From the NCBI GenBank assembly GCA_947311845.1, contig CAMZMU010000013.1, positions 1,839,028 to 1,903,027 on the forward strand: a stretch of DNA of 64,000 nucleotides, in the 5' to 3' direction. This document shows positions 33,459 to 45,102 of the stretch, in pieces. Each line of letters starts with the position of its first letter. The first letter of the stretch is position 1. Source of the stretch: Poa pratensis. Its lineage: Eukaryota > Streptophyta > Magnoliopsida > Poales > Poaceae. Both the position numbers and the translations under genes were made by a program. The notes under the pieces were generated by a model. That model ran no database searches, was not told the DNA's origin, and was given only the letters and a program-made list of their open reading frames with translations.

Positions 33459-34227
33459 GAAAAGTTTGCTGGTGGACATTGTTATTTTCTGGTCTTTGCC
33501 AAAAGACACCGCTAAATTATGTCTTTGCTACGTACCATTATAATTTTGTGTACCATACTACCATTTGACACACTGTTGAACGAAAAAGGAAAAGTTGGGG
33601 TCTATAAATAAATCGAATTACAATTACTTTTGTACCCTCGACTTCCGATCGCAAATCAATTGGGAAAATCTCCGAGCATCTTCCCCAATCCCAAATCCTC
33701 CCGGATATTTTCCCGGTCGAGGCGATCAACCGAGCTGCACCCAAGTACTAGCACACACTACCCCCCGCATGAGGCGATGCGACCGGCGGTGGTGTGTGCT
33801 GACTGCGGTCGCCCGCCCGCGCATCGCATCGCATGGCTTCTGCTCCAGCTACTTGTTCACCTGCTGGCCGCTGCTCTTCCTCTCGCACACACACTATTGG
33901 ATTGTTGCTGCTATTCATGTTTCGTGTGATGCTGCTTCTTCTCCCTCTCTAATTAATTTTCACCCGTAATATCTCTCTCTACACTCGATTCTCGTCCGTA
34001 ACTTACATGTACTGATTGATTATTTGGGGGGGGAAATCTTTTTCTGTCTAGCCACGAGAGAAGAAGGTAGAAGACGAGGATATAAAGGTAATCCTGGCTG
34101 CAACTTTCCTTTTTCGTTGTGTTGTGACAAATGGTACACAAAATTGTAATGGTACTAAGCAAAGACATAATTTAGCGGTGTCTTTCGGCAAAGACCAGAA
34201 AATAACGGTGTCCACCAGCAAATTTTC
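33459..34227. mobile_element. Long-terminal-inverted-repeat element with GC-rich cargo
   Basis: Left arm 33459-33597 and right arm 34101-34227 are inverted copies of each other over about 130 bp. Shared words include TTTGCTGGTGGACA, TTATTTTCTGGTCTTTGCC, AAAGACACCGCTAAATTATG and AATTTTGTGTACCAT. The 500-bp interior is different in composition: a TATAAATA box at 33602 and a GC-rich, gene-leader-like stretch with short open frames of no known family. Long arms with unrelated cargo suggest a Mutator-like (Pack-MULE) or foldback element. I saw no clear 9-bp duplication. Confidence 0.6.
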
Positions 34228-34810
34228 CTTTTAGAAAAACGCAGAGAGAATACAGTAGGACCTGGATGTATTGCGTTGAATCCTATCGAAAAAGCACAAT
34301 AATTCCCACGAAAAAATAATTAATGGTTAGATGCACGGCTAATCTAACTGCGGCACTAGTGTCTTAGGTGCGGCGGGTCTTCCAAACAATTTCCCCTATG
34401 GAGCATATGCATGGAGAGCATATCGCCTCATCAGTTGCTAAATCTTAATAATCTAAATGATTTAGTCTAATTAGGGATTGGTATTCAGCGCTGAGTTTGT
34501 ATAGACGCTTCTATCATATGGATTTACATATGCTATTCATATATTGTAGATATTTGATAATTTTTAATAAACTTGTTCAAAGTTTATGAAGTTTGACTTT
34601 CATGGAAACCAATGCGCAGTACATAAATAGAAATACATTCCGAATTTCCAATTCATCGATGACATCCACGAACTTGCTAAATAAATCTAAGAATAAGATG
34701 ACAAACAAAACTAATCAAAACACACCAAAAACTCCCTAAACAAGCTGATTTAACATGCTTATAGACGCAAACATATACAATAGTTCGTCCATAGGAAAGC
34801 CCACGTAATT
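34228..34810. other. Unassigned, no gene seen
   Basis: AT-rich intergenic DNA with no open frame of note. Confidence 0.5.
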
Positions 34811-34976
34811 TATACTACTATCTATGTTGCTAAATATAAGATGTTTTATTATTATTTTTTCCATCTCTCGTGTATGTAGACATGTTTTAATGGGTATGCT
34901 AACTCATTTTAGTCAATATATAGTCCACATTGAAATATAGAAAACATTTTATAATTAGGAACGGGTGGGAGTGTAT
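34811..34976. mobile_element. Stowaway-like MITE, degenerate
   Basis: Ends TATACTACTATCTATGTTGC and GGAACGGGTGGGAGTGTATA resemble the paired Stowaway ends (CTCCCTCCGT type). Inverted internal words GCTAAATATAAGATGTTTTAT and AACATTTTATAATTAGGA face each other. About 165 bp, flanked by TA. Confidence 0.6.
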
Positions 34977-35389
34977 AGCAAGGGCAGAGCTTACACGATG
35001 AAGTACAACATGTGGCTGTTTACTTTTAACAGTGTTTTTCCTCCTGTTTGTAGGCCAGGGAAGGGAACATGAGAAAATCGTGTCACTGTGTTAAGGTTGT
35101 TTTCTTTGGGGTAGTAGGGTAGGGACGAGGGAGCACTTGTTCATTGCCTGTCTGGTTTGATGTATGTATGCAGTCACGAGAGTCGTTGGGTTCCTGCGGC
35201 GTGCAGTTGCATCATGCATGTCTTGTCCTCTTCCTGTCCCCCGTCCCTGTCACTCTAATCTACCGCTCCTGCAAGGCGACGCAAAGCTAGTAGCCTAGTA
35301 GTAGGAGGGCTACCGTATATTGTACTGGATTTTCTGTGACTAGCAACTGATATGGGCATAGCATCAAGCGACTAAAATAAATTACATGG
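34977..35389. other. Unassigned, no gene seen
   Basis: Short intergenic stretch before the Harbinger relic. Nothing recognised. Confidence 0.5.
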
Positions 35390-35392
35390 TCA

Positions 35393-37166
35393 GAGCAATA
35401 TCGAATAAACTTCGTACCGGATATGAACCGGAAAATGTTTTCCGGTACCGCGCGGGTTCCGGCAGAATAGATGATTCAACATAATAATATTTTACATATG
35501 ATACAACAATCATTCATATTACAATAAATGTTTAAATCCGAATAATTAAAACAATAACGAATGGTCTGAAATTGAAAAATGATTCAAATGACACATCAAT
35601 ATATATAATATCAAATAATAAAATAGGAATCTATTTCTTCCCATACAATTACCGCTGGTGTTCAATAATATCATTACAAAGTTGGGTGTGTGTGGCCTTG
35701 TTCTCAATCTCCGGTAGATTTCAAGAAATGCTTGGATCCGGTCCGGGTTCCTTTGAGGCTTCACCCGGCTACTAATGTTGTCATAGAAAAATTCTAAGTT
35801 TAAATCCCTCTCATCTTCAATAATCATATTGTGTAAAATTACACAAACTGTCATGATATCTGATCTGAGAGGGATTTCTTATCACAGAAACGAGCAGGAC
35901 CCCGAACAATTGCAAACCGAGCTTGCAACACACACCAAATGCCCTCTCAATATCCTTTCGGCATGCTTCTTGAGCTTTAGCAAAGATGGAATCTTTCTTG
36001 TTGGCCGGTTTTTAGATGGTTTAACAAATGTTGACCAAGAAGGATAGATACCGTCGGCAATATAATACCCCATGGTATAATCATGCCCATTCACGGTGTA
36101 GTAGCATGTCAGGGCATCTCCAATAGCAAGCCGAGCAAAATGATGTAATCTCTGCAACACATTGATATCGTTGAGAGAACCCGGCAAACCAAAAAAGCAA
36201 TCTCAAATCCACAAATCGTCAGAAGCAACGGCTCCGAGTACGATAGAAGGATCAGGATGATGACCGGCGAATTGTCCATGCCAAGCCGCAGGGCAATTAT
36301 TCCACCTCCAACGCATGCAATCCACACTCCCAAGCATGCCTGGCTATTCTCTTGCTTCATTTGCCACCATGAACTTCTTCGTGTCCTCCTCGTTCGGACT
36401 TCGGAGATATTCGGGCCCAAAAACTTAGATCAATGTTATGGCAAACACTCGCACGCATTTGAGCGTGGTACCTTCACCAATGCGAAGATATTCATCGGTG
36501 TAGTCAGCCAGAACGAAATATGCTATCACTCTCATTGTCACTGATATCTTTTGGTATGAACTAAACCCAAGCAAATCGGCGGCATTTCTCTGTTGAACGA
36601 AGTAACGAGAGTTTTGCTTGTAAGATTCAACAATGAGAACAAATAGAGATCTACCGCATTCGATAACGCCTACGGAAGATGTGAGCCGGATAGGTCAGTA
36701 CCTCGGCGAAGTAATACTTCATTAGCAACGAATTGCCAAGAGCTCGGTTCCGGGGAATGCAAAGACGCCCAACCTTGGAGTCTCGCCTTTTCCTCTTACC
36801 TCCTTTCTCAAATTGTTCGACGAGATACGCCAAGACAATATGCTCTACATCATCATCGAAACGCGGTGGAAGCAAAGCAGCGGGAGGCGGTGAACCTTTT
36901 CCGCGGTGCCGGGCGGCTGGGCGCCGCGGCGAGATGTGGTGGCGGCGCAGCGGAAGTCAGCGCGTGCCAAGAATTGTGGATACAAGAAAAAAAAGGCCGC
37001 AGAAACCAAAGATATGGGGAACCGGGGGGAAATATCCTGCTCCCCGATAAAAATCCGGGGCGGACGGATTTGGGATATCTGGTATGTCCGTTTTCTCGCC
37101 CCGAATCAGAAAAAACAGTTATTTTCCGAGCCGGGGGGGCTTATTCGGTATCTGCTAGAGATGCTC
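35393..37166 (-). mobile_element. Harbinger (PIF) element with decayed transposase
   Basis: Left end GAGCAATATCGAATAAAC and right end (inverted) GAGCATCTCTAGCAGATACC share the start and the CGAATAA word. TCA flanks both sides (35390-35392 and 37167-37169). The interior on the minus strand codes for a DDE_Tnp_4-type transposase, heavily mutated. ORF1 was not found. Confidence 0.72.
35546..36875 (-). pseudogene. PIF/Harbinger transposase relic (DDE_Tnp_4)
   Basis: Minus-strand fragments in order: RNRALGNSLLMKYYFAE and YPAHIFRRRYRMR (N-terminal region, 36875-36651), IACVGGGIIALRLGMDNSPV (around 36420), SLNDINVLQRL and GHDYTMGYYIADGIYPSWST (36187-36060, the usual DDE block) and TVCVILHNMIIEDERDLNLE (35854-35790, C-terminal block). 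Order and motifs fit Harbinger transposase. Frame changes and stops between blocks show it is dead. It would cut and rejoin DNA in the nucleus if intact. Confidence 0.78.
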
Positions 37167-37169
37167 TCA

Positions 37170-38065
37170 GAGCATCTCCACCGGCACTCCCAATAGCGTC
37201 TGACGTTGCCGGACAAGTGATATTGGGAGCGCCTGCATAGGTTGCCGCACTATTCAGAATATTTAAACCAGTTTTCAATGGATGCTCCCAATTAAATTTA
37301 AACCAGTTTTCCTCTAAAATAGAAGACAATTCAATGTAAAATATTCAGAATAAAATCATATTACATAGTCTTGAACACATAAAATTGCTCTAGGAAAAAA
37401 TTCAAATTAAATTAAATCGCATACTCAACTAGGAGGTTCGACTGCTTGTCCTTTGAGTGCCCACAGATGCGCAATCAGATCATTTTGCAATTGCTCGTGA
37501 GTTTCTTCGTCTCGGATTTCGGCGTTCATTGTGAGGAAAGTGGCAAACTCTCCAGGCAAGTCATGATCAAGCTGGGCAAGAGGGCCCTAATGGTAGTACA
37601 GATGTTCATCATGCAGTAGGGGGCAACACGTTCACTCTCGATGATAATGTTGTGCACAATCACACAAGTCATCACCACCTCCCACGTCTGTTCTTTCGAC
37701 GAGGTTAGAGCAGGGTAGCTGACAATAGCAAAGCGCTATTGGAGCACATCATGCCCGCTCGACATCCTTCCTGGTACCCTCCTGTTCCACTACAAAATGA
37801 GATTGATTTTGACCTAAAGGGTTGGAGATGGTATTGACAAATGTAGACCATCTTGGATAGATGTCATGTGCTAAATAGTACCCCTTGTCATACTCATGGC
37901 CATTGATCTCATAGTTGCATGGTGGAGCATGACCTTCAGCAAATCGGCTAAAAAACAGTAAGCATTGCAGCACGTTGATGTCATTGTGAGTTCCGGGCTT
38001 CCGGCCATACCAAAGAAAGCGTGACAGATCCACAAGTGCTATTGGGAGCGTCGGTGGAGATGCTC
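37170..38065 (-). mobile_element. Second Harbinger element, internally deleted, abutting the first
   Basis: Inverted ends GAGCATCTCCACCGGC... and ...GGTGGAGATGCTC with flanks TCA (37167-37169, shared with the previous element) and TTA (38066-38068). A transposase fragment fills most of it. Both ends also carry CACTCCCAATAGC/GCTATTGGGAGCG sub-terminal inverted words. Confidence 0.75.
37438..38033 (-). pseudogene. Harbinger transposase C-terminal relic
   Basis: Minus strand: THNDINVLQCL, GHEYDKGYYLAHDIYPRWST and ARKDVER-like end (EGTRKDVERA), then in other frames [15 protein letters not shown] and a hydrophilic tail with EETHEQLQNDLIAHLW. The block begins about 30 bp inside the terminal repeat, so the N-terminal half of the gene has been deleted. 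Closely related in motif to the transposase at 35546-36875 but from a different subfamily. Confidence 0.76.
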
Positions 38066-38441
38066 TTACAATGTCATGCTAGTATTTTATTTGTCAAAAA
38101 GTTTGTATGATTGCGCAACCGGGAAAACAATCAATCATGTCGAGAGGTTTGAATGGATGTTAAATTTCCTACAAATATAGTAGAAATTATCTTATAAAAC
38201 TAAAGAAAAAACTAGTGAGCATTGCAGCACGTTGATGTCATTGTGAGTTCCGGCCATACCAAAGAAAGCGTGACAGATCCACAAGTGCTATTAGGAGCGT
38301 CGGTGGAGATGCTCTTACAATGTCATACTAGTATTTTATTTGTCGAAAAGTTTGTATGATTGCGCAATAGGGAAAACAATCAATCATGCCGAGAGGTTTG
38401 AATGGATGTTAAATTTCCTATAAATATAGTAGAGATTATCT
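37958..38441. repeat. Tandem duplication of about 230 bp across a Harbinger end
   Basis: 37958-38192 and 38215-38441 are near copies: both start GT(A/G)AGCATTGCAGCACGTTG and end with ATATAGTAGA(A/G)ATTATCT. The second copy lacks 8 bases (CTTCCGGG region near 37998). Each includes the transposon right end plus flanking DNA, so the duplication happened after the transposon inserted. Confidence 0.85.
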
Positions 38442-39458
38442 ATGGCTGCCACCTCACTATCTAGAGCCTTCCACAAGGTTCCAGATATATCCACAATGTT
38501 CTAGACTCTTATAGAACATTCCATATTACACTGGATTATTCCGAACACTCCGGAGTCGTCCGTGTCACCCCAAAACTATTCCGAGGTCTCCCAAAACACT
38601 TTTGGGAGTCGTCTCTCATTTAATCTAATCACAAATTTGTTCTACAAGAACACTACTCCGTTAAGCGTGTGACCCTACGGGTTCGATATAATGCGGACAT
38701 GAACCGGAACCATTCCGGCCAATAACGAACAGCGGGATCTGGAGACCCATGAGCGCTCCCACATTATACACGAAGATCTTTATCGTGTGAACCACAATGT
38801 CGTGGATTGAATCAATATGCATTCCATTCCCTTTGTCTCACGATATTTTACTTACCCGAGACTTGATCGCCGGTATCTCCATACCTCGATCAATCTCGTT
38901 ACCGGTAAGTACTCTTTACTCGCTCTGTAATACAACATTCTTTGTGACTTTTTAGCCACATGCTTGCGCAAGCGATGCCTAGTGGGCCCAGAGTATATCT
39001 CTCCATCACATGGAGGGACAAATCCCAGTCTTGAAATACGTAACCCAACAAGTACTTTCCGATGAATCTGTAAGACACCTTTATAATCACCCAGTTATGA
39101 AGTGACGTTTGATGCCCCCAAGATTACTTCCGGTACCCGGGAGTTACATAATCTCATGGTCTAAGAAACAGAACACTTGACAATATAATTTAGGTATGTC
39201 CATCATATCATTCTCCAATGACATGACCCTGTTGTTAATTTGACAACTCCTTGTCCATGGTTAGGAAACCGTAACCATCAATCAATCAACGAGCTAGTCT
39301 AGTAGAGGCTTACTAGGGACACTGGGTTGTTTATGAAACCACAGATGTATTATGTTTCCGGTTAATACAATTATAGCATGGAGTATAAACATTTATCATG
39401 AACATGGGAGATATGATAATAACTACTTTATTATTGTCTCTAGGGCATATCTCCAACA
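38442..39458 (-). repeat. Truncated BARE/Angela-like copia LTR
   Basis: Ends CTAGGGCATATCTCCAACA at 39458 (own-strand start TGTTGGAGATATGCCC). Contains the standard family blocks AAGCGTGTGACCCTACGGG (38664), TGGGCCCAGAGTATATCT (38982) and CTCATGGTCTAAG (39152). The other end is lost at about 38442 beside the duplication. No primer site, so it is a fragment or broken solo LTR. Confidence 0.75.
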
Positions 39459-39473
39459 AAAACTGCATCCTGT

Positions 39474-40322
39474 GATCAGAGTTCCGCCTATCAACACATC
39501 CCAGTAGCCGAAGCGAGTATTTTTTTTTGCCAAAATGGCCCCTGGTCCAACTAACGCCACATATGACCCCTCTATGGGACTATTTTCAAATATGCCCCTT
39601 GTATATCATGCTCAAATACACTCTCAAATTTCACATTCGACCAAACCTCTAATTGACATTGCACATACAGCATACACAAATACACAACAAACGACAGTTA
39701 CTACAATGTCATCTCCTTATCTCTCCCTCTCATCTCTTCTTTATGAGCTCTCTCGATACATTTATTTTCTTACTTCAGTTTCTTGATTAGAAATCCCAAG
39801 TCATGTATTATGTTCAACATCTTCATCTTATCTTCTTCTATCTCTCTGGCCATCGGAACTAGAATTAGGGATGTAGTCCATCGTTTGAAATTCCCTTTCA
39901 ATATAACGGACATACTAGTTCGCATTTCCTAAAGATCGTATGGGGTATAGGCAAAACTATAAACGGCAGGCACGCTCCACTAACATACTTGACATCACAT
40001 GTGTCGGCGACGCGGGCAACCTTCTAGACCAAAATATATCCGCATGATAACTTTTAGAACCGCGTGATCACGCTTTGCAAGATTGTGTGATTTTGCATGT
40101 TGTGGTCATGTTTCCGCATTACGGGTGTTGTTAACTCATTTGAAAATCACGCTGGGTACTCTACTCGGTATTTCTAGCGTAAAAATTATATCTTTCGATC
40201 AGAGTTCCACCTATCAACACATCCTAGTAGCCAAAGCGAGTATTTGTTTTTGCCAAAATGGCCCATGGCCCAAACTAATGCCACATATGATCCCTCTACG
40301 GAACTATTTTCAAATATGCCCC
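39474..40322 (+). repeat. Pair of 125-bp direct repeats with 600-bp spacer
   Basis: 39474-39598 and 40197-40322 share GATCAGAGTTCC, TATCAACACATCC, TTTTGCCAAAATGGCCC and TATTTTCAAATATGCCCC with scattered differences. The spacer holds no recognised gene. They could be terminal repeats of a small unclassified element or a plain duplication. Confidence 0.7.
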
Positions 40323-42754
40323 CTCGGTTCGTCGCCAATGACAATGGAGCCGAAACTGTGCAGCTGGGCGCCAACATTTTTTGGTATCTAGACGCTGAGT
40401 AAGCTCGGCGTCATGGAGTTGGCGCCGACCTCACTTCGGCGTATGATTTTACTGGCGCCAAACTGCATAATCTCAACGCATTCGCATTGACACAGACCGG
40501 ACAGATTTGAAAAAAAATCCACGGAGGGGTGAGATGCAGGAAGGCTCTACAACTCGTAACCGTGGCCACGGTTAAAGTTGACGCAGCGTGCGTACGTGGG
40601 TGGACCCCACCTCTTTCCTCTCCTTATCTCTTTACCTTATCTCCTGCGTGTACTTGGTCTCCGCTGCCTCTCCAATCTCCTCGCAAAATCAGCCTGTCGC
40701 CGGTGCTGCACCGCCGCCTCTCCTCCCTTCTCCTGAGACGTCTCTCCTCCCTTCTCCCTAAACCGAGCCAGAGCCGGTGACGCCGTGGCTGGCCGCGGCG
40801 GAGACGGCGACGGCGAGCTGTGACCTCACCGGAAGCGGCGCTCGACGCGGTAGCGGCGGCGCCCGCGGAGGCGAGGCAGAAACTTAACTGGAGGGTGGTG
40901 CGGGCCGCCGGAGCCCGAGACGAAAGTGGTGTCGCCGGACTTTAGAGGGATGGCCGGACCAGCGCAGGATCGGCGGAGGTGGAGATTGGGGCAGGGCGGA
41001 GCAGCGAGGAGCCGCAGCAGCGCGCCGGCCGTGGGCGGGGAGGCCGGCGGTTTGGCCGGCGTCGGCGGCAGGGGGATGGAGGTGGTGCTGGAGGTGCGGC
41101 CGGGGCGGCGTTTCTCTTCCCCATCCCCTCTCCTCCCCGTGCTCTTCTTCTTCATCATCCGTTCGGACAGCTACAGTAGCTGCCACCGTGGCCACGGGTG
41201 GCCGTTAACTAGCATCGCCCGGTGAGATGTAGCATTAGTTTCACCCCGGGGCATTTTTGGAACAAAAATAGCCGAAGCAACGGCCCAAGGTGCACGAGCC
41301 CAAGGCCTCGTACCCCTACCCACAAGGATCAGATCATGAGAGGAGACCGCTATGGCCATGTCCTCTCTTCCCCCACTTTCCTGCCTCCTGCAACGAGGAC
41401 TTTTCTTCCATTTGCCTCCCCGATGCCCGCCTGCAGCAACCACCATGTCTCCGTCATCCGCCTCCTGCCTCCCCCATGCTGCATCTCCTTTGAATAGATG
41501 GGCAGCGGAGCAAAGACTTTCTTGGCAACTTTGCTCCATCAGTGAAGCAACGGCGTCGTCGACAGAGAACTCGGGAGCTGTTCCAAGTGCTTCACAGATT
41601 TGCAGCACGGAACAGATTCAATGCGGATTCTGAATTCACGGGGCTCGCTCTGACTCGTGACGAGATGTTGCATGCATGCGGCATTCATGCTGGATTGCGT
41701 TCTCTCTTTCCTTTTGTGGGATCCTGCCGGACAGTGCCGTCCAGTTGTACTCCATCAGTGCTTTTAGGAGTTCCAAGGTTCTCTGCTCTGTCCGGCTCAC
41801 CATTGAAAGCTTTCCTGCGAGCTGCACACGAGACGCCTTTGTTAAGATGAATTTTGCGGGTGCAAGATAGCAAGAACATAGTCAATCAATTTCACATGAT
41901 CCATTCCACACGGAAGCTCTCCATGACCATGATGCAGCCGTTGCATCCCTCGAGTGTGATGTGTGCGTTAGGCTATTCATTTCCCTACAGCTCTATTCTG
42001 TGAAATACAACTGTCAGACACATGGAAGCCCATGCTTCCAGGTTCCAGCAAATGCTATACTATGCATGCTGTTCATAGAGTCTGATGGAGGCCTAATTTA
42101 AGCGCCCTGGCGGTCTGATTAGGTGCACAGGCAAGCAGGCATGCATCCATTGAAGTAATCACGTCTGCGCTCTTCTTCTAGGGACTATCCTGTAGCTGTT
42201 CTTCGTGATAGACAGGGACTGAAGATAGGCACCTCGCCTATTCCCTACTATTGGTAGCAGTGATGCTGTCTTGATGGTCATTTCACTTGTTACATTAATT
42301 ATTAGTATGGCATGCATATGCAGCAGCCTGACGCTAGTGATAGTGACTTCAAGGGTGACATGCGTCTTTCAATGGAGTGCCATTTTTTAATGACTCATGT
42401 GCTGTGTTTTCTTTCTTCGAACAAGAGGGGGCAGCCCTCGGCCCGATCATCCAATTCGCTCCGACGATCCAGGCATGGTTCAGGAGATCGAGAAAAGAAA
42501 TCATACGGATTAGGGTAGGGACCGGAAGGTCCCATAAGCTGATATTCATATTTAAAAAGTAATACAAAACATCATAGCACATCGAACCCTGAAGATGATA
42601 ACAGAAGCGCAATCAAGTCCTAATACATCTAGTAACCTCGTCGAAAATGCTTTGGCCACTATCTCCGGCATAGATATTGTCGACAACCAAGGGAAAGAGG
42701 ACGGCACACTGGATGTTGAAGTGGGCACACGAAAAACAATTCTTCATTCGATCT
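40323..42754. other. Unassigned region with GC-rich, gene-like part
   Basis: 40323-40500 contains repeated GGCGCC(A/G)A words. 40600-41220 is GC-rich and gene-leader-like. 41170-42560 has short open frames on both strands with no known family (the longest is 145 codons, minus, 41608-41171). An 18-base perfect palindrome TAACCGTGGCCACGGTTA lies at 40557-40574, with a related CCGTGGCCACGG word at 41192. No function can be supported. Confidence 0.45.
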
Positions 42755-42762
42755 CCAGCTTC

Positions 42763-42950
42763 CAGGGGCGGATCTAGGGGGGGTGCCATGGGTGCCTTGG
42801 CACCCCCTCCCAAAATGGAAAACACTATGTATCATAATGATAGTTAAGCTAAATCATGGAATTTGTAGTCTAATTTTTCCAAAAAATCTCTCTATAGCTC
42901 ATGTAGTAGACCTTGGCACCCCCAAGTTTACCACCCTATATCCGCCACTG
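42763..42950. mobile_element. hAT-type MITE, 188 bp
   Basis: Ends CAGGGGCGGATCTAGG and, inverted, CAGTGGCGGATATAGG. Flanked by a perfect 8-bp duplication CCAGCTTC (42755-42762 and 42951-42958), the size made by hAT transposases. No coding capacity. Confidence 0.88.
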
Positions 42951-42958
42951 CCAGCTTC

Positions 42959-45102
42959 CATGGCCGAGGTCAAAGAGGAAGACAAAGATGCTCCATGCCA
43001 GCTAGAATACCTTGTGGGGTTCCAGATTAGCTAACACTGGATGAGGATTTGCCACCGCTCCTCCCTCCGTCCCCACGACGGTGAGGAGAAGAAATGATAG
43101 AACACGCCCAACCCAATCCAGAGATCCACTAAGCTTATTTGCAAAAGTTGCGGCCAGATCCACTGTGTACCGTCACCGTCCGCCATGCACGGCAACTCAA
43201 CTAAGCTCATGTTGGCCACTGATATTTTCTTTTCTGCATAGCGCAATACATATGTCATTTTTCAGTAAACTTTCACGTATATAGAAAACTTATGTTTGTT
43301 GCCATTTTTTAGTTTTTTTTTTTCGAGTTTCCCATCAGACAGGAGCTATGAGTTCGGGAGCTACTAAGTTTCTGGATTTTTAGGTTTTATTTTAGGGGAA
43401 TCTGGATTTTTTTTTAGTTTATATTCATACAATGCTACAAATGTTTTCTTAACTATATAAGGCTACAATTTTATTTTATTTTGAAAAGGAGCAACGGGGC
43501 CTTTTAAAGTGAAGCTAAAAGCAACGAGTAAACAACCCGGCTGGGGCTTGACTTCCAAACAGCTATGCATTTCGTATGGGGATGGCCCAGGCATAACTTT
43601 TTTTAGGGTAGCCCAGGCCTTCCTCCTTGTGGGCCGGTCCAGATAGACTGGTTTTTCCTTTCTTTTTCTTTTTGTATTTTCTTCTCTTGTTTTCTTTTTC
43701 GTTATTTACCTCTTTCTGTTTTTTCATTTTTCGTTTATGTTAAAAAGTTGAGGGTGGTGATATAAATAAAAATTTGTTTGCGAGGATTTAGTAAATCATA
43801 AAGGAAAAATGTCGTCCCGTTTAAATTAATTGTCCTACGATTCTTGCTTTACAAACTTGAAATACCCATAGTAGTTGGTGGTGGTTGTATCTGCGTTATA
43901 TCCAAGTGAGGAAATCCTAATAGTTAGAGAAAAACTTTTATTGCTTGGCTAATTAGTTAAATACTTTTTATCTGATTCTCCCAGTTAACCACTTTTCGTG
44001 GGATTTAATTGTTAGTCTAAATACGTGAAAAATTATAAGTGAAAGTCTTTCCAAAAGGCTTGGGTGTCGTTGTTAACAACAGTCTTAAGGGATTAGTCTT
44101 AGAGACATTCGACCCCCTAACTTTAATGTAATTGATTAACTAGGGTTTGCGAAAGAGTTGTCCAATAAAATCAATATGAAATAATTGAGATACCTTCCAA
44201 AATTTGCCTTGTGACCACAATAAGATATTGTTTTACACGTGTGTTATGTACTCTACGGAAAGCTGACAACTCCGCTGGACTATGCATAATCTATCTAAGA
44301 TAACTCGTAGATTTCGGTTATTTAGTTGGTTAATGTGTGTAACACCAATGTTTTGACGGGCGATATTTTGGCTTTCTCATAAGGATGTGTTTCTTCTTAA
44401 GCAAAGATGGACACTCTGTTGAGCGATAAACCAGCGAAAAACCCGGAGAACGGTCATGAGTGGGATTTCGGTTGCAACATCTACGCTACATCGGATACTC
44501 TGACCTAGACTACAAATTTTAGTTACATACACCATCATTTTGGCACGGTCTTGTTTTTAAAGAGTTACAAATTCTAGAAGACAATGAAAAGGAGCACTAG
44601 AAAGTCATGATTTAATGATGTGGGTGTTACTCTAATTTCTTTTGACACCCTCGCAAAAATTTTTATCGAAAATCTTCCTTGTGTTTGAGAGTCATGATTA
44701 ACTATGCCGCCACTCTAGCTATGGACACGGGGGAGCGTTGACGGACTGGGGATGCGACGACGGAGGCAGGCGATCACGTCGGCGGTGGAAATGGTGGCCG
44801 CGCCCGATGCATCTGTAGATCCCCTCTCTGGCTGATGAGGGCTCTGGGAGGAGAGGCGAGGCAAAATGGCGACGGGGGTTTGGCCTTCCATGCAGGGTAA
44901 ACAACCGTGGGATTGTGTTTTGGAAATACCAATCTAGAGGGGGAGCAAAGGCGAGGCCACTAGATAGGCTTAAACAGGCTTCAGCCTGCCCTAAAAAAAT
45001 CAATTTTTTTTTACTACTACTAATCTTGTGCAAGACATCTAGGCCCATTAGCTGAGTAACTTTCAGCCAATACTAGATACACACGCATTGCACAGTCAAC
45101 AC
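42959..45102. other. Unassigned 2.1 kb
   Basis: AT-rich from 43260 to 44680 with no open frame of note. 44700-44900 is GC-rich on both strands but without family signature. 44950-45050 (TTAAACAGGCTTCAGCCTGCCC) looks like a repeat terminus I cannot name. No gene supported. Confidence 0.45.

Noticed and set aside
40826..41225. GC-rich overlapping frames that look like a gene start
   Set aside because: No conserved protein on either strand and no splice-supported continuation; left as unassigned.
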